From Symbiodinium natans (taxonomy: Eukaryota > Sar > Dinophyceae > Suessiales > Symbiodiniaceae): 64,000 nt of DNA. The notes beneath the pieces were generated by a model that saw only the letters and a program-made list of their open reading frames with translations, was not told the DNA's origin and ran no database searches. A program made the translations under genes and the position numbers. How positions within the stretch are numbered: position 1 is the stretch's first letter; each line of letters opens with the position of its first letter. Of the stretch, positions 9,571 to 18,499 are shown one piece after another. The stretch lies in assembly GCA_905221605.1 (NCBI GenBank), contig CAJNDS010002355.1, positions 277,001-341,000 of the forward strand, in the 5' to 3' direction.

Positions 9571-10322
9571 CACGAGGCCTAGACACCTCGCAGGCTCATC
9601 CACCAAACGGACCTGGCACCGTTTCGGTTTAGCCTTGGGCTGCTGGCAATGTCGAGAAGCAGATTGTCCAAATGCGGGTTCCGGCTTCCAACCTGCATCA
9701 AGAGAAAGACGGGCACAGCGGTGTCTTCTGGGCACTTCCTAAAATAGTTGTACCCCTGTCTATACCCCAAATAGATAGAATCCCCTTAAAGGCACCCCCC
9801 CCAAAAGGGTACCCCTGTTTTTGGAACCCCCTTATGTCATGGGGTTAGGCAAGGTCAATCGTGTCATGTGGAGACCCAAGGTTCGAGTCCGAGTAAAGGT
9901 GATGTAGGGTTTAGGGTTGAGGTTTAGGGTTTAGGGTTTAGGGTTCTGTGCTGGTGCCTACTTGGAAACTCTTTATAATTAGTACTTAAATCTACTTAGT
10001 ATCCCCTGGAAACCCCATTATAACCTCCACAATCCAACTTACTTACCCTACTTACGAAGCCAAAAGAGCTTCCAAGCAGTCCGCCCTAAAGTTGCCCTGA
10101 AGGTCACACCATGAGGTTGAATGATGTTGCTTTGCTTGCTTGTTCGTACCCCACTTCAGCTAGAGGTACATCTTAGCAAAACTCTAAACCCGACATCCCA
10201 CAACGTCGCGAAACCCTTAGCAAACCAAACCCAAACCAGCCCCAAAGCTGCCAATTTTGGGGCTCCTGGGATCCCCGAGCTTTAAGGGTTTAGGGTTTAG
10301 GGTTTAGGGTACGTTTGAGCAG

Positions 10323-10389
10323 GCCTACGGCGACCTTCATCTGCTCGAGATTGAGCAGATGAAGTGGACAGAGCTGCAGTGCGAAGGCG
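10323..10389 (+). CDS. Kelch-repeat exon
   Basis: After a tttgagcag acceptor the frame reads AYGDLHLLEIEQMKWTELQ and ends CEGG. This is the classic Kelch layout: Tyr-x-Asp-Leu-His, hydrophobic strand, then Trp six residues after Glu. A conventional donor is absent. Ending after GGC-G leaves gatgag, a possible GA donor, in phase 1, which fits the Kelch exon at 16787. The in-frame TGA at 10392 would otherwise end it. Kelch blades build beta-propellers for protein binding. Confidence 0.72.
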
Positions 10390-10459
10390 GATGAGGGTAC
10401 ATGGTTATAGGGCAGAATTGAGAGAAGTGGCCACGTCATGCCTGATAGCCTGTTCATGT

Positions 10460-10805
10460 TCAGGAGTCCTCTGGGTTCTCCAGAAGAGAGCGGGGTGAAG
10501 AAAGCCGTCTAAGGACTTTGCATTTTAGCTTGCAGGCCTCATGTACTTGCAGGGAAGCGAGCCAGCTGCATTTGGGCTCAAGACGTGCACTTGCCATCCA
10601 GTCCAGCCCTAAATGCTCAGTCGCACACACCGTGACATGCTTCAGGCGCCCCCCTAGTTGGAGCTCTCCCTGGGAAGGGTTTTGTGACCAGCTGCTGCCA
10701 TGTTCCGGCGCTCGCTGCAGCACCTCGCCCAGGCGCCTGTGCGCTTGACTGGCGAGGAGGCGCGAGATGAACTTGATCACCCTAGGAGCATGTGCGAGTC
10801 ACTTA
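10460..10805. other. unique stretch, coding strand unclear
   Basis: A 106-codon frame is open on the minus strand (10460-10780), and a plus frame from the ATG at 10700 reads MFRRSLQHLAQAPVRLTGEE. Both look moderately protein-like. Since all better supported exons are on +, the plus frame is slightly preferred. Confidence 0.25.
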
Positions 10806-10814
10806 GACATGGGG

Positions 10815-10911
10815 TTTCCGAAAATAGGGGTAGTCTTTTTGGGGGGATTCCTATAATAAGGATTATATGCTACTTTGGGGGAATATTAAGGGCAACCGTA
10901 TTTTGGAAAAT
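10815..10911. repeat. inverted-repeat element, TTTCCGAAAATAGGGG family
   Basis: Second copy of the 7179-7270 element: starts tttccgaaaataggggta and ends attttggaaaa. The interior has the same 'tttttgggg..cctataata' order. Confidence 0.85.
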
Positions 10912-11108
10912 ACCCACATGAGCCAGTGAAAGCTAGCCATTCCTGTGGTTATATGGCTCGTGTCGCTCATCGCAAGGCTTTCCATGCAAACACTAATCTT
11001 ACAGTTCCGAGTGCCCCAGGCCCAAAATGACAGAATGAGTATTTCGGAATATATGGGGTAACCCGGCAACCCCCTCGCCCAGCAATGCACTATAATCCCT
11101 TTTGTACG

Positions 11109-11110
<2 letters not shown>

Positions 11111-11140
<30 letters not shown>

Positions 11141-11142
11141 AA
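11111..11142 (+). repeat. C20-A12 compound homopolymer
   Basis: Twenty C followed directly by twelve A, inside a degenerate element that ends in cttcggaaa. One of four such C-to-A junctions in the window, all in the same orientation. Confidence 0.95.
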
Positions 11143-12039
11143 GGCAGCCCTATCTTCGGAAACGCCAGACATAAGTTCCTAACGTCACCAAACTAATTAG
11201 GCTCATCCATATCCCACGTCCGACATGTGCACAGTGAAACTCAGCCCGAAGCCCTTGACTCCGTATCTTTAGGGTTTAGGGCGCAGGGCTTCGGGCTTAG
11301 GGTTTAGGGTTTAGGGCTTAGGGCTTAGGGGTTGCACAATTCTCCCTGCCATTCGCACTTTTCAGACTTGTCAATCCCCTCCCCCCCCCCCCCACACACA
11401 CAGCATATGTCGAACTGTAGACCCTAAACTCCGAGCTCTAAGCGGCTCTAAGCCCGAGCCTCTTCGGCATCATGCAGCCCAAAGGCGAAGCGCTGAACCT
11501 TGAAGCCACCCAGTGCCCTAAATTCTCACTGGGTGGCACTTTGCAAACTGCTTAGTTTCCCTTTTTGGTTCTTGAAAGGGACCTATTCAAAAAAAAACAG
11601 ATATTTGTGCACCTTGAACACTATCACCTAGCTCATTAACCCTGTCCCAAGCATCTGGCAGGTCACCAGGGCCTTGGCAAAGCTTTCCCCTTCATGGAGG
11701 CTGTTGAGAACCAGCGCCCATCATCTTGCTCTCTAGGGTTGAAGGACTTAGGGTTTGTAGGTTGCAGAGTTTGTCAGACTCAGGGTTCAGAGGGTTAGCA
11801 CAACAGTCGCCAGTTCCAGCTTGTGGTGCTGTTCCGGATCGTTCAAGCTCAACCAGCTGCTGTTCTTGCCGAAAGCTCATGCAAAGTCACAGTCTTGTGG
11901 GGGTTTACGAAAGTAAGGGACCCCGAGTATAGACCCCAAATAGTAGGATCCCTTGATAATAAGGATCCCAACACAGCACCCCTAATCTAGACCCAAGTGA
12001 TGTCAGCCCCCCCCTAAACCCAAACATGATCCCGCACAG

Positions 12040-12100
12040 GGCAGCTCCTGAGGGCAGCCCCGAGCGCCGGGACCTCGACGACCGGAAAAAATGTTGGGGG
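12040..12100 (+). CDS. candidate exon, charged
   Basis: After a cgcacag acceptor it reads AAPEGSPERRDLDDRKKCW, ending at gttgag. TTTAGGG repeats follow within 10 nt. It needs a phase 2 donor upstream, so it does not directly follow the exon at 10323 as drawn. Confidence 0.45.
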
Positions 12101-12465
12101 GTTGAGGGTTTAGGGTTTAGGGTTTAGGGTTTATTTAGGGTTTAGGGTCAGTAGAAATTACTGTACTAAGATTCCAAGAGCTGGGTAGGCCGTGGGAGAT
12201 GTGTGATGATTGCTTTTTATCGGGTTTCAAGCGTACTACCAGGGCCAACCTGGCAACTGGTGGAGTTGTCCATGTTTTTGTTTTAGGTAGGGCTCTGCGT
12301 GCCCTAAAGAGGGCTAGCACCACGGACTACTGTAGTTGTAGCCTACGTAGAAGCAGAGTTATAAGTACTCACGCAACTATCGGGCTTTCCCTCAATCAAG
12401 GGGTATTGGATTCTGGCGCCGTCGCGGTTTAGGGTTGTGGGTGTTTCGGGTTTCCCATGTCGAAG

Positions 12466-12508
12466 CCTGCAAGGACCCCACTGCCGAAATAGAAGGGCCG
12501 TGCCCTTG
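12466..12508 (+). CDS. candidate short exon
   Basis: Reads CKDPTAEIEGPCP before a gtgacc donor. TTTAGGG repeats start 40 nt later. Short; composition only. Confidence 0.3.
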
Positions 12509-12639
12509 GTGACCTTGAGCAGCGAGCCCAGCCCCTATTCTTCCCGAAAATAGGGTTTAGGGTTTAGGGTTTAGCGTTTAGGGTTTAGGGTTTAGGGTCT
12601 AGGGTTTAGTTCTAAGCACTGAACGCCGTCCTCAAGCCT

Positions 12640-12746
12640 ACAACCCCCTGAACCCACCCAAACCTTAGACCCTAAACCCCCAAACCCTAAACCCTAAACC
12701 CACCCTAAACCCTTAAACCCTAAACCCTAAACCCTAAACCCTTCAG
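12640..12746. repeat. CCCTAAA array before an acceptor
   Basis: C-type units with CCACCC variants run to 'cccttcag', the acceptor of the next exon. The preceding 12548-12608 stretch is TTTAGGG, so the intron carries G-type then C-type repeats. Confidence 0.9.
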
Positions 12747-12806
12747 ATGAAGGCTTGGAGCGAGTCTTCCAGTTTCGCAGCTTTGGTGCTGCCTTCGGGC
12801 TGCTCG
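12747..12806 (+). CDS. candidate exon, unknown product
   Basis: Reads EGLERVFQFRSFGAAFGLL between a ccttcag acceptor and a gtgggt donor, flanked by CCCTAAA upstream and TTTAGGG downstream. Amphipathic. No family recognised. Confidence 0.5.
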
Positions 12807-12892
12807 GTGGGTATAATTTTGATGGGGCCTGAATAATTAAAATAGGGTTTTGGGGTTTAGGGTCTAGGGTTTGGGGTTTAGGGTTCAGGGTT

Positions 12893-13000
12893 TAGGCTTT
12901 AGGGGTTACGGAATTAGAATGGGGTTTTGGGGCTATTATAGTATAAATACAAAAGGACCCATAAGGGAATAGTATTCGGAATTATTCCCACCCCCTACAT
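12893..13000. repeat. inverted-repeat element, reverse orientation
   Basis: Starts acggaattagaatggggttt and ends 'gaatagtattcggaattatt'. It is the reverse complement of the 60105-60178 copy and shares the arms of the 7589 copy. Confidence 0.75.
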
Positions 13001-13370
13001 TAGAGGGCTTCTGCCGGTAGGCTTACAGTAGCTTAGCGTTCCGCTTTCTCCCAGATGTAATGTATTTTGTTCCTGAGGTTGCCATTGGGGGTTCACAGGT
13101 TGCCCCGTAATTGATTGAGATGTTTGCCCTTAATTTCAACGCAGGGTCAGGTTTCGCATCAGAGGTTGCATGGAGGCTTCAAGTGCTTCTCTCGGTCACG
13201 TCCAACGAGTATCGGAGACTTTTTTTTTGCTGCATTGAGGCTTACACTGCTGCCGTAGCAGTTTTGCTTTGAGTGCTGCACAGCTGGGTGATTTTGTTCA
13301 CAACTGCTGTGTCATGCGCACTTTCAGCAGAATCGTCTTTCCTCTTCGCTGATTCGCCACCGGCATTCAG

Positions 13371-13411
13371 GGTAAAGGAAGGTCCGACATCCTTGATGTT
13401 GACATTGAAGG
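13371..13411 (+). CDS. candidate short exon
   Basis: Reads GKGRSDILDVDIE after a cattcag acceptor and runs straight into GTTTAGGG repeats, so the repeat would supply the donor. Short. Confidence 0.35.
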
Positions 13412-13536
13412 GTTTAGGGTTTAGGGTTTAGGGTTTAGGGTTTAGGGTTTGGGGCTGCCCCGACATTCTCTGCAGTTCTGTGGAAGGACAACTGTTCAGA
13501 CTCAGACCCAGATGGTCTTTTTGTGGCACCCTGCAG

Positions 13537-13595
13537 GTTCATGTCGCGCGTGGCGATTGCAGCCGACAAGGCTGGTGGCCAACCATGTAGTGGCT
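13537..13595 (+). CDS. candidate exon, Cys-x-x-Cys
   Basis: After ccctgcag it reads FMSRVAIAADKAGGQPCSGC. Donors gtagtg or gtatgg are available near 13586-13596. CSGC might be a redox or metal pair, but this is inference. Confidence 0.4.
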
Positions 13596-13716
13596 GTATG
13601 GGATAGTTCGTCCTGGAAGTATTGGAATTCAACACGGTCCGGTCCCTAAATCCGAAACTCTGAACCCGAAACCCTAAACTAGCTCGCCTTTGGAGCATCT
13701 CTTGTTGCTTCACAGG

Positions 13717-13997
13717 TTGTCACAGCTTGCAAAGTCTCGAGAAGTATGACAGCGAGCATGACACTGCCAAAAAAAGCTTGCGGTGTATGTCTTCAACAGA
13801 GCAGCAGGTTCACCAAGTTTGTGTACGTTTGCAGGTCCTGGCGTACATGCACCAACTCTAGGAATTTGGAGGGGCGGCCGGAGTTCTGCACATGGATTGA
13901 TTATGAAGTTTGCCATCTTCGGGTGCTTTTTGCAAACGCCCAGCAGGGGTCGTTAAGTCTTATCTACCTTGCAAAGTCACTTGGGGTCGCATCATAG
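13717..13997 (+). CDS. candidate long exon or small CDS
   Basis: Open from a ttcacag acceptor to TAG at 13995-13997, with an ATG at 13746. Reads CGVCLQQSSRFTKFVYVC, then EFCTWIDYEVCHLRVLFA and LSLIYLAKSLGV. Cys-rich, no family recognised. It could be one exon or two. Confidence 0.35.
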
Positions 13998-14114
13998 AGC
14001 TCTCGAACCATGAAGCGGTAGCATGAAGGTCCTACTTACCGGCCTCCTTTGCTCGTATGGACTTGACCTGGCCCAGCACTAGCTTGACATCCTGCTAAGT
14101 TGCGACATAGGCAG

Positions 14115-14176
14115 ATCACCATCCGAACTGGAGCAACGTGCGGCTTGGATGAGCTGTTGATCGAAGCGTTGAGGGG
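14115..14176 (+). CDS. candidate exon, unknown product
   Basis: After cataggcag the frame reads ITIRTGATCGLDELLIEAL, ending near a gtttgtg donor. Looks like a strand followed by a helix. No family recognised. Confidence 0.45.
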
Positions 14177-14305
14177 GTTTGTGTGGAACACTGGAGGGTA
14201 GTTAGAGTCAGAGTAGCATAGGATCATACAGTTCCTAAACCCTAAACCCTAAACCCTACGTGCAACCGTCGGCCATGGGGGGTCGCTTCCTTCGACGTAG
14301 CCCAG

Positions 14306-14404
14306 GTATTCGACGGTCGATGTCAAGTTGTGGACGCACGACGCGCAGGGTTTGACGCAGAAGGAATCTGGGACTTTTTCAAGTACTCTGGTCACTTCTT
14401 TACG
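14306..14404 (+). CDS. candidate exon, folded-domain character
   Basis: After tagcccag it reads VFDGRCQVVDARRAGFDAEG, then IWDFFKYSGHFFTSW, right up to an inverted-repeat element at 14406. The same frame is open upstream to 14262 (WGVASFDVAQ), so the start could be earlier. A CCCTAAA tract lies upstream. Family not recognised. Confidence 0.5.
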
Positions 14405-14405
14405 T

Positions 14406-14490
14406 CATGGTCCCTTTAAGGTTACTACGATAAGGCGGCCAATATTTAGGGTACCCAAGAAGGGACCATAATTTTGAGAACCGACCATGG
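14406..14490. repeat. inverted-repeat element, CATGGTCCCTT family
   Basis: Begins catggtccctttaagg and ends with aagggaccat plus a gaccatgg terminus. It directly abuts the exon at 14306-14404, as an element supplying the intron border would. Confidence 0.7.
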
Positions 14491-14573
14491 CGATTGGGTA
14501 TTCGGGCAAATTTTCGGGATTCATGAAGTATTGCTAGAATGTGGATGTGGTGTTGGTTTGCGGGCTTTCTCAG

Positions 14574-14787
14574 GTTTGGTGCCTGCCAGACACATGAAAA
14601 GGCAGCCGATGACATTGTATTTTGCAATTCGTTTTCTGGGTTGGAGGCATTTGAGACGGATAGTGATAATGATGAGTCCTGCTGAGTCCGATTTGAACCT
14701 CCGAAGCCTTTCAAGGACTTCGCGTTGGCCACGGTAATGGATGAGGCGGCAACGGACGCGGGAAGCGGCCCCAGTTCGCACTGCAAA
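14574..14787 (+). CDS. candidate exon with one in-frame TGA
   Basis: From a tttctcag acceptor to a gtaaaa donor, 71 codons are open except for TGA at 14683-14685. Upstream of it: ACQTHEKAADDIVFCNSF, then FETDSDNDESC. Downstream in the same frame: VRFEPPKPFKDFALATVMDE, then GSGPSSHCK. Both halves look coding. The TGA directly follows a Cys codon. It could be selenocysteine, a nonsense mutation, or a sign of two exons (gctgag could be a GC donor at 14681). A minus frame over the same region looks like a shadow. Confidence 0.5.
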
Positions 14788-14994
14788 GTAAAACCTGGGC
14801 CCTTAACCCCTACAGCCCTGAACCCTAATCCCCTATAAACCCTAACCAAACTGCCCCTAAGAGTCCATGTACCTAAATGGGGAACTTGCTATATAGGGAA
14901 TGTGGGGCCCGAGTATATAGTGCTACAGGGTGCTGCAACCCGAAATGTTCTTACCCCGCAGCCCTCTCTTTGAGAAACTCCGAGGCCTGGACAG

Positions 14995-15041
14995 CTGAGC
15001 CCTGATGCAGCCGAGGGCGGAGTCTCGTGGACCCCACCAAA
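14995..15041 (+). CDS. candidate short exon
   Basis: Reads LSPDAAEGGVSWTPPK between a ggacag acceptor and gtttcg. TTTAGGG repeats follow at 15075. Modest support. Confidence 0.35.
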
Positions 15042-15539
15042 GTTTCGGGCCTAGGGCTTGGGGAATTGGGTTTTCGGGTTTAGGGTTTAGGGTCCGGGGT
15101 TTGGGGATTAGGGTTTATTTGGCTTTTTGTGGTTTTGCAGTTGGGGGTTGAGGGTTTTTTGGGTTGGACAGAATCAGAAAGTGTAGAGTGTAGAGATTGG
15201 TGTTCCGCGGGTTGAACATCCCTGGCTTCTTCGACCGAACTCGCTCCAAGTTTTTGGAATAATCTCCATGAAGACTTGCTTTCTGCTTGCCTTGCTAGGT
15301 GCTAAGTCGCTCTTTAAAGGGTACGGGGACCTCCGCGCTCCATCTTGCTGATCTGCGGCATAAGCCCTTGCAGATCCTGGCTCCGTTTCAAAAGCCTGGC
15401 GCTTTCGTCGCCGGTGCCATTGTACAGTGTGGTCCATCTGGGATGTCGGCAAGTCTGCGTTTACGGGCTATGACACAGGGCTGCTTAGGCGGCATCCTAT
15501 CTGCAAACTTCAGCCTTTTAGGCACTTTTAAAGGACTTG

Positions 15540-15706
15540 GGGGCATGCCTCCGCCAGTCGGAACACCAAGGAAGAGACTTCCAACAGCTCTTTGCATCTT
15601 CAAGTCCAGAAGCCCTGACAAGCCAGGCCCATCAAAAGAATGCTTCAGCAGACATCTACCTGTCCTGGCAAGTTTCCCGAGCCTCAGAAAACAAGCCGCT
15701 CACAAC
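15540..15706 (+). CDS. candidate exon, polar
   Basis: Open frame reads HQGRDFQQLFASSSPEALTS, then ASADIYLSWQVSRASEN. A second frame (15299-15769) is also open and Pro-rich. I prefer the first because it ends before the poly-C tract at 15710. Borders unknown. Confidence 0.3.
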
Positions 15707-15885
15707 CCCCCACCCCCCCCCCCCCATCCCCTGTCCCAAAGCCCTGGCCGGCAAGACGGCCCAGAATGAGATTATGCACTGGGTTTCGGGCTTGGGGCTT
15801 CGGGTTTAGGGTTAGGGTTTAGGGTTTAGCGTTTGGGGCTCAGGGTTTGGAGTGTAGTGTTTAGGAGAGTACTCCCCAAACCCAG

Positions 15886-16115
15886 CCGCCATCCCAAGGG
15901 GCCCCAACGCAACATGCTTCGAGCACGTTGGCTCGCTGTTCGCATTCCCTGAGCGCTTCAGAGAAAGAGTTCGCCGGGCTGCGGAGAAAGCAGGGATACA
16001 GGTTCTAAGTAGATGGCCAAGTACCGCTTTATTCGAAGTGCCCTGTTTTCCTCATTATGGGTCAGAGGGAAATAACCGTGCAATGCACATGAGGGAGGAT
16101 TCTCAAGGCTTATAG
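15886..16115 (+). CDS. candidate exon or CDS fragment
   Basis: Open for 75 codons from an acccag acceptor to TAG at 16113-16115. Reads CFEHVGSLFAFPERFRERVR, then AAEKAGIQVLSRWPSTALFE and PCFPHYGSEGNNRAMHM. It has a helix then a beta-like pattern and normal composition, and is one of the most gene-like unassigned frames here. No start codon near its beginning, so an internal or terminal exon. Family not recognised. Confidence 0.55.
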
Positions 16116-16786
16116 CTGCACTGAAAGACATCAAACCCTTCCACCACACGCCCGCCCCCCCCCCCCCAAAAAAAAAAAAAAAAAAACTAAAAGCACATAG
16201 ATATACATCTATGCATATATATATAACACAAAAACATTGAATCAAATCTGAAACAATAAGCAACTAAATGAAAGGAATATCTATCCTAAAAAACTACACA
16301 TATATATATATATATAGTACCATCTCGAACCATCATTTCCGCCAATGCCCTGAGGCCCCAAAATACTGCACACCCAAGAACCACAAGAAGCCTGAAGCAT
16401 CCAAGGCCCTGAGCACCCAGCCCAAAGCCGACAAAACCAAAAGCTCCTACAGCCCAAAAAAACTGAAGCCCTGTAGGGTTTAGGGTTTAGGGTTTAGGGT
16501 TTATGGTTTAGGGTTTAGGGTTTAGGGCCTTGTAATCTGGCTTATGTCCATATGCAAGAATGGCTCCTTGAAACCTTGAAGTGTCAAGGGCCTACCGGGC
16601 CTAGAAACCCCCAACGTCAAACCCTAAACCCTAAAAACCCTACATGAAGCATGGTACTAATAGCCCTTTTTATATCTGTACTTATAACCCACTTATGAGC
16701 CCTTCTAATATAGTTATACTTGGGTTATAAGTACAGTTATTGGGTTGTTAAATACCATGAACCTCCAAGTATAAACCTTTATGCAG
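16116..16786. other. intron: C13-A20 tract, AT microsatellites, telomere-like repeats, element
   Basis: C13-A20 at 16155-16187, TATA microsatellites at 16215-16315, TTTAGGG at 16477-16528, CCCTAAA at 16618-16645. A degenerate copy of the ACTTGGAGGTTCATGG element ends ccatgaacctccaag at 16755-16769, 17 nt before the next exon. Confidence 0.7.
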
Positions 16787-16850
16787 GTGCAGCCCCCTCA
16801 GCCCGCTGGGGCCACACGGTTGCAGGCTACGACACGGCCCCTTGGTCGAC
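16787..16850 (+). CDS. Kelch-repeat exon
   Basis: After a tttatgcag acceptor it reads AAPSARWGHTVAGYD, the Pro-x-x-Arg-x-Gly-His opening of a Kelch blade. It starts two bases into a codon and is phase-compatible with the exon at 10323 (GGC-G plus GT). The frame continues TAPWSTRFRG, where gtgtac may be the donor. The following exon at 17370 supplies the FGG strand. A long G-run (about 16867-16910) begins the downstream intron. Confidence 0.7.
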
Positions 16851-17369
16851 ACGCTTCAGGGGAGTGTACGGGGGGGTTGGGGGGGGAGGGGGGGGGGGGG
16901 GGGGGGGGGGTTGGCAGACTTAGGGTTGAAGCTTTTTTGGGGAGGTTTGTGGGCTTAGGGTGTTGAACAGAAAGGGTTTATCATAGTGCTTTGATTCCAC
17001 TACGCAAAAACGGGGCACCCTGTGTAGGGTTCAGGGTGTAGGGTTTAGTCCCCGATAATTCTTTATGCTCTGATCTGTGGGATAATTAGGGGTTGGGGTT
17101 TAGGATTTAGGGTTTAGGGTTTAGTTTAGGGGTAGAACTCCCCCCTTCCCCTTTCCCTGAACCGCACAGACACCACACCCCCTTCAAGACCCTGAAACCA
17201 GCATTCCAAAGTCCCAGCCCGTTATCCTGAGAGGCCTGCCTCCGGCGATCCTTCCATTGATTCTCAAAATCCGTAGTAAAGTAGCGAACCTGGGGTATGA
17301 TAGTCCCCTTATATTCCCAAAGGTTAGCCTTGAGTCCCCCCAGGGATACTAAGTGTATGGCCATGCCAG

Positions 17370-17435
17370 GAGCTGGTCGTCTTCGGTGGCGTGGCTGCCG
17401 AGGACGCAAAGTGTCAGACGCCAGCTGGCTGTCAG
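17370..17435 (+). CDS. Kelch-repeat exon
   Basis: After ccatgccag it reads ELVVFGGVAAEDAKCQTPAG, the hydrophobic strand plus double glycine of a Kelch blade, in phase 0. A gtgaac donor follows CQ. In order it directly extends the RWGHTVAGYD motif of the exon at 16787. TTTAGGG repeats follow within 30 nt. Confidence 0.65.
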
Positions 17436-17679
17436 GTGAACGATGGAAATATGTGGCCCAGGGTGTAGGGTTTAGGGTCTAGGGTTTAGGGTTTCAACAG
17501 CCCCAATGCAGTAAGCCATTAGGCTTTAGGCAGTGTTCAAGGCTTGAGGGTCCTCAGGGATGTAGGGTTTGAGAGTGGACATGGGGTGGGGGGGGGAAGG
17601 GGGGCTGACCGTGAAGCACTTCCACTTCGCCTGGGGGGAGAAAGGACAAGTTCTCAACAAGTTGGTCCTCACCGTAAGG

Positions 17680-17931
17680 CCCCAACCCTAAACCGCAAAC
17701 CCTAAGCCCAATAACCCTACAAGCCCTACAAATCCCATGAACCCTATAAATTAGACACCCTTTAAACCCTACAAAACCCTACAAGTCCTATAAACCCCAC
17801 AAACCCTGCAACACCCTACAAACCCGAAAAACCCTACAAACCCGGGAAACCCTACAAACCCGATAAACCCTAACCCTAAACCTTAAACCCTAAACCCCCA
17901 ACCCTAAACTCTAAACCGAAAGCTGGAGCAG
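17680..17931. repeat. CCCTAAA-type tract with CCCTACAA variants
   Basis: C-rich telomere-like units, many as CCCTACAAA or CCCGATAAA, ending about 15 nt before the acceptor at 17931. Confidence 0.85.
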
Positions 17932-17985
17932 GAGACAGCGCTCCTTTCGGATGACGGCGGTAGGCGGCTTCTTTTTGTCTGGATC
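17932..17985 (+). CDS. candidate exon, possible Kelch strand
   Basis: After ctggagcag it reads ETALLSDDGGRRLLFVW and ends at gtgaaa. RRLLFVW could be the second strand of a Kelch blade. Weak. Confidence 0.35.
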
Positions 17986-18376
17986 GTGAAAGTTTGCACT
18001 GTGGCTCCCCAGTCAGAAGCTTACGGTTTAGGGTTCAGTGTTTGGGGCCTTAGCCTTTCTTTGGTGTGTTGGAAGCAAGTTATGTTGATATTGTCGGCAT
18101 GGTGAATTGCGGATGGTCTAGGAGCTTTTGTCCGGGAATGTCTCCGAGGGCTGAAACGTCTGGGACCTTTTGGTTGCAGGACGTTGCTGAGATTGAGGGT
18201 GGAGGAGTTTAGGCTTCATAGAGGCTTCAAGATCACAGACCCTAACCCAGAACCTTTAAAACAGATTTTGCCGTTTGTGGTGTTGAGGGGATGGGATGTG
18301 GGCCTGGGAGGCCCAGGTTCGAGGGGGGGGGGGGGGGCTGTATGCTGGCCAGCATTCATGCCCTGTAGTTAGTTAC

Positions 18377-18383
18377 AACTTCA

Positions 18384-18414
<31 letters not shown>

Positions 18415-18465
18415 CTTCTTCTTCTTCTTCTTCTTCTTCTTCTTCTTCTTCTTCTTCTTCTTCTG
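18377..18465 (+). repeat. (TTC)n microsatellite
   Basis: About 28 uninterrupted TTC/CTT triplets. The poly-Phe frame is an artefact of the repeat. Confidence 0.97.
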
Positions 18466-18499
18466 CTTGGGAACGGTTTCGCTTGGATCCCCGCACTCA

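Noticed and set aside
14400-14849. 149-codon minus-strand frame
   Set aside because: It covers an inverted-repeat element and lies opposite a better plus-strand exon with splice borders; most likely an antisense shadow.
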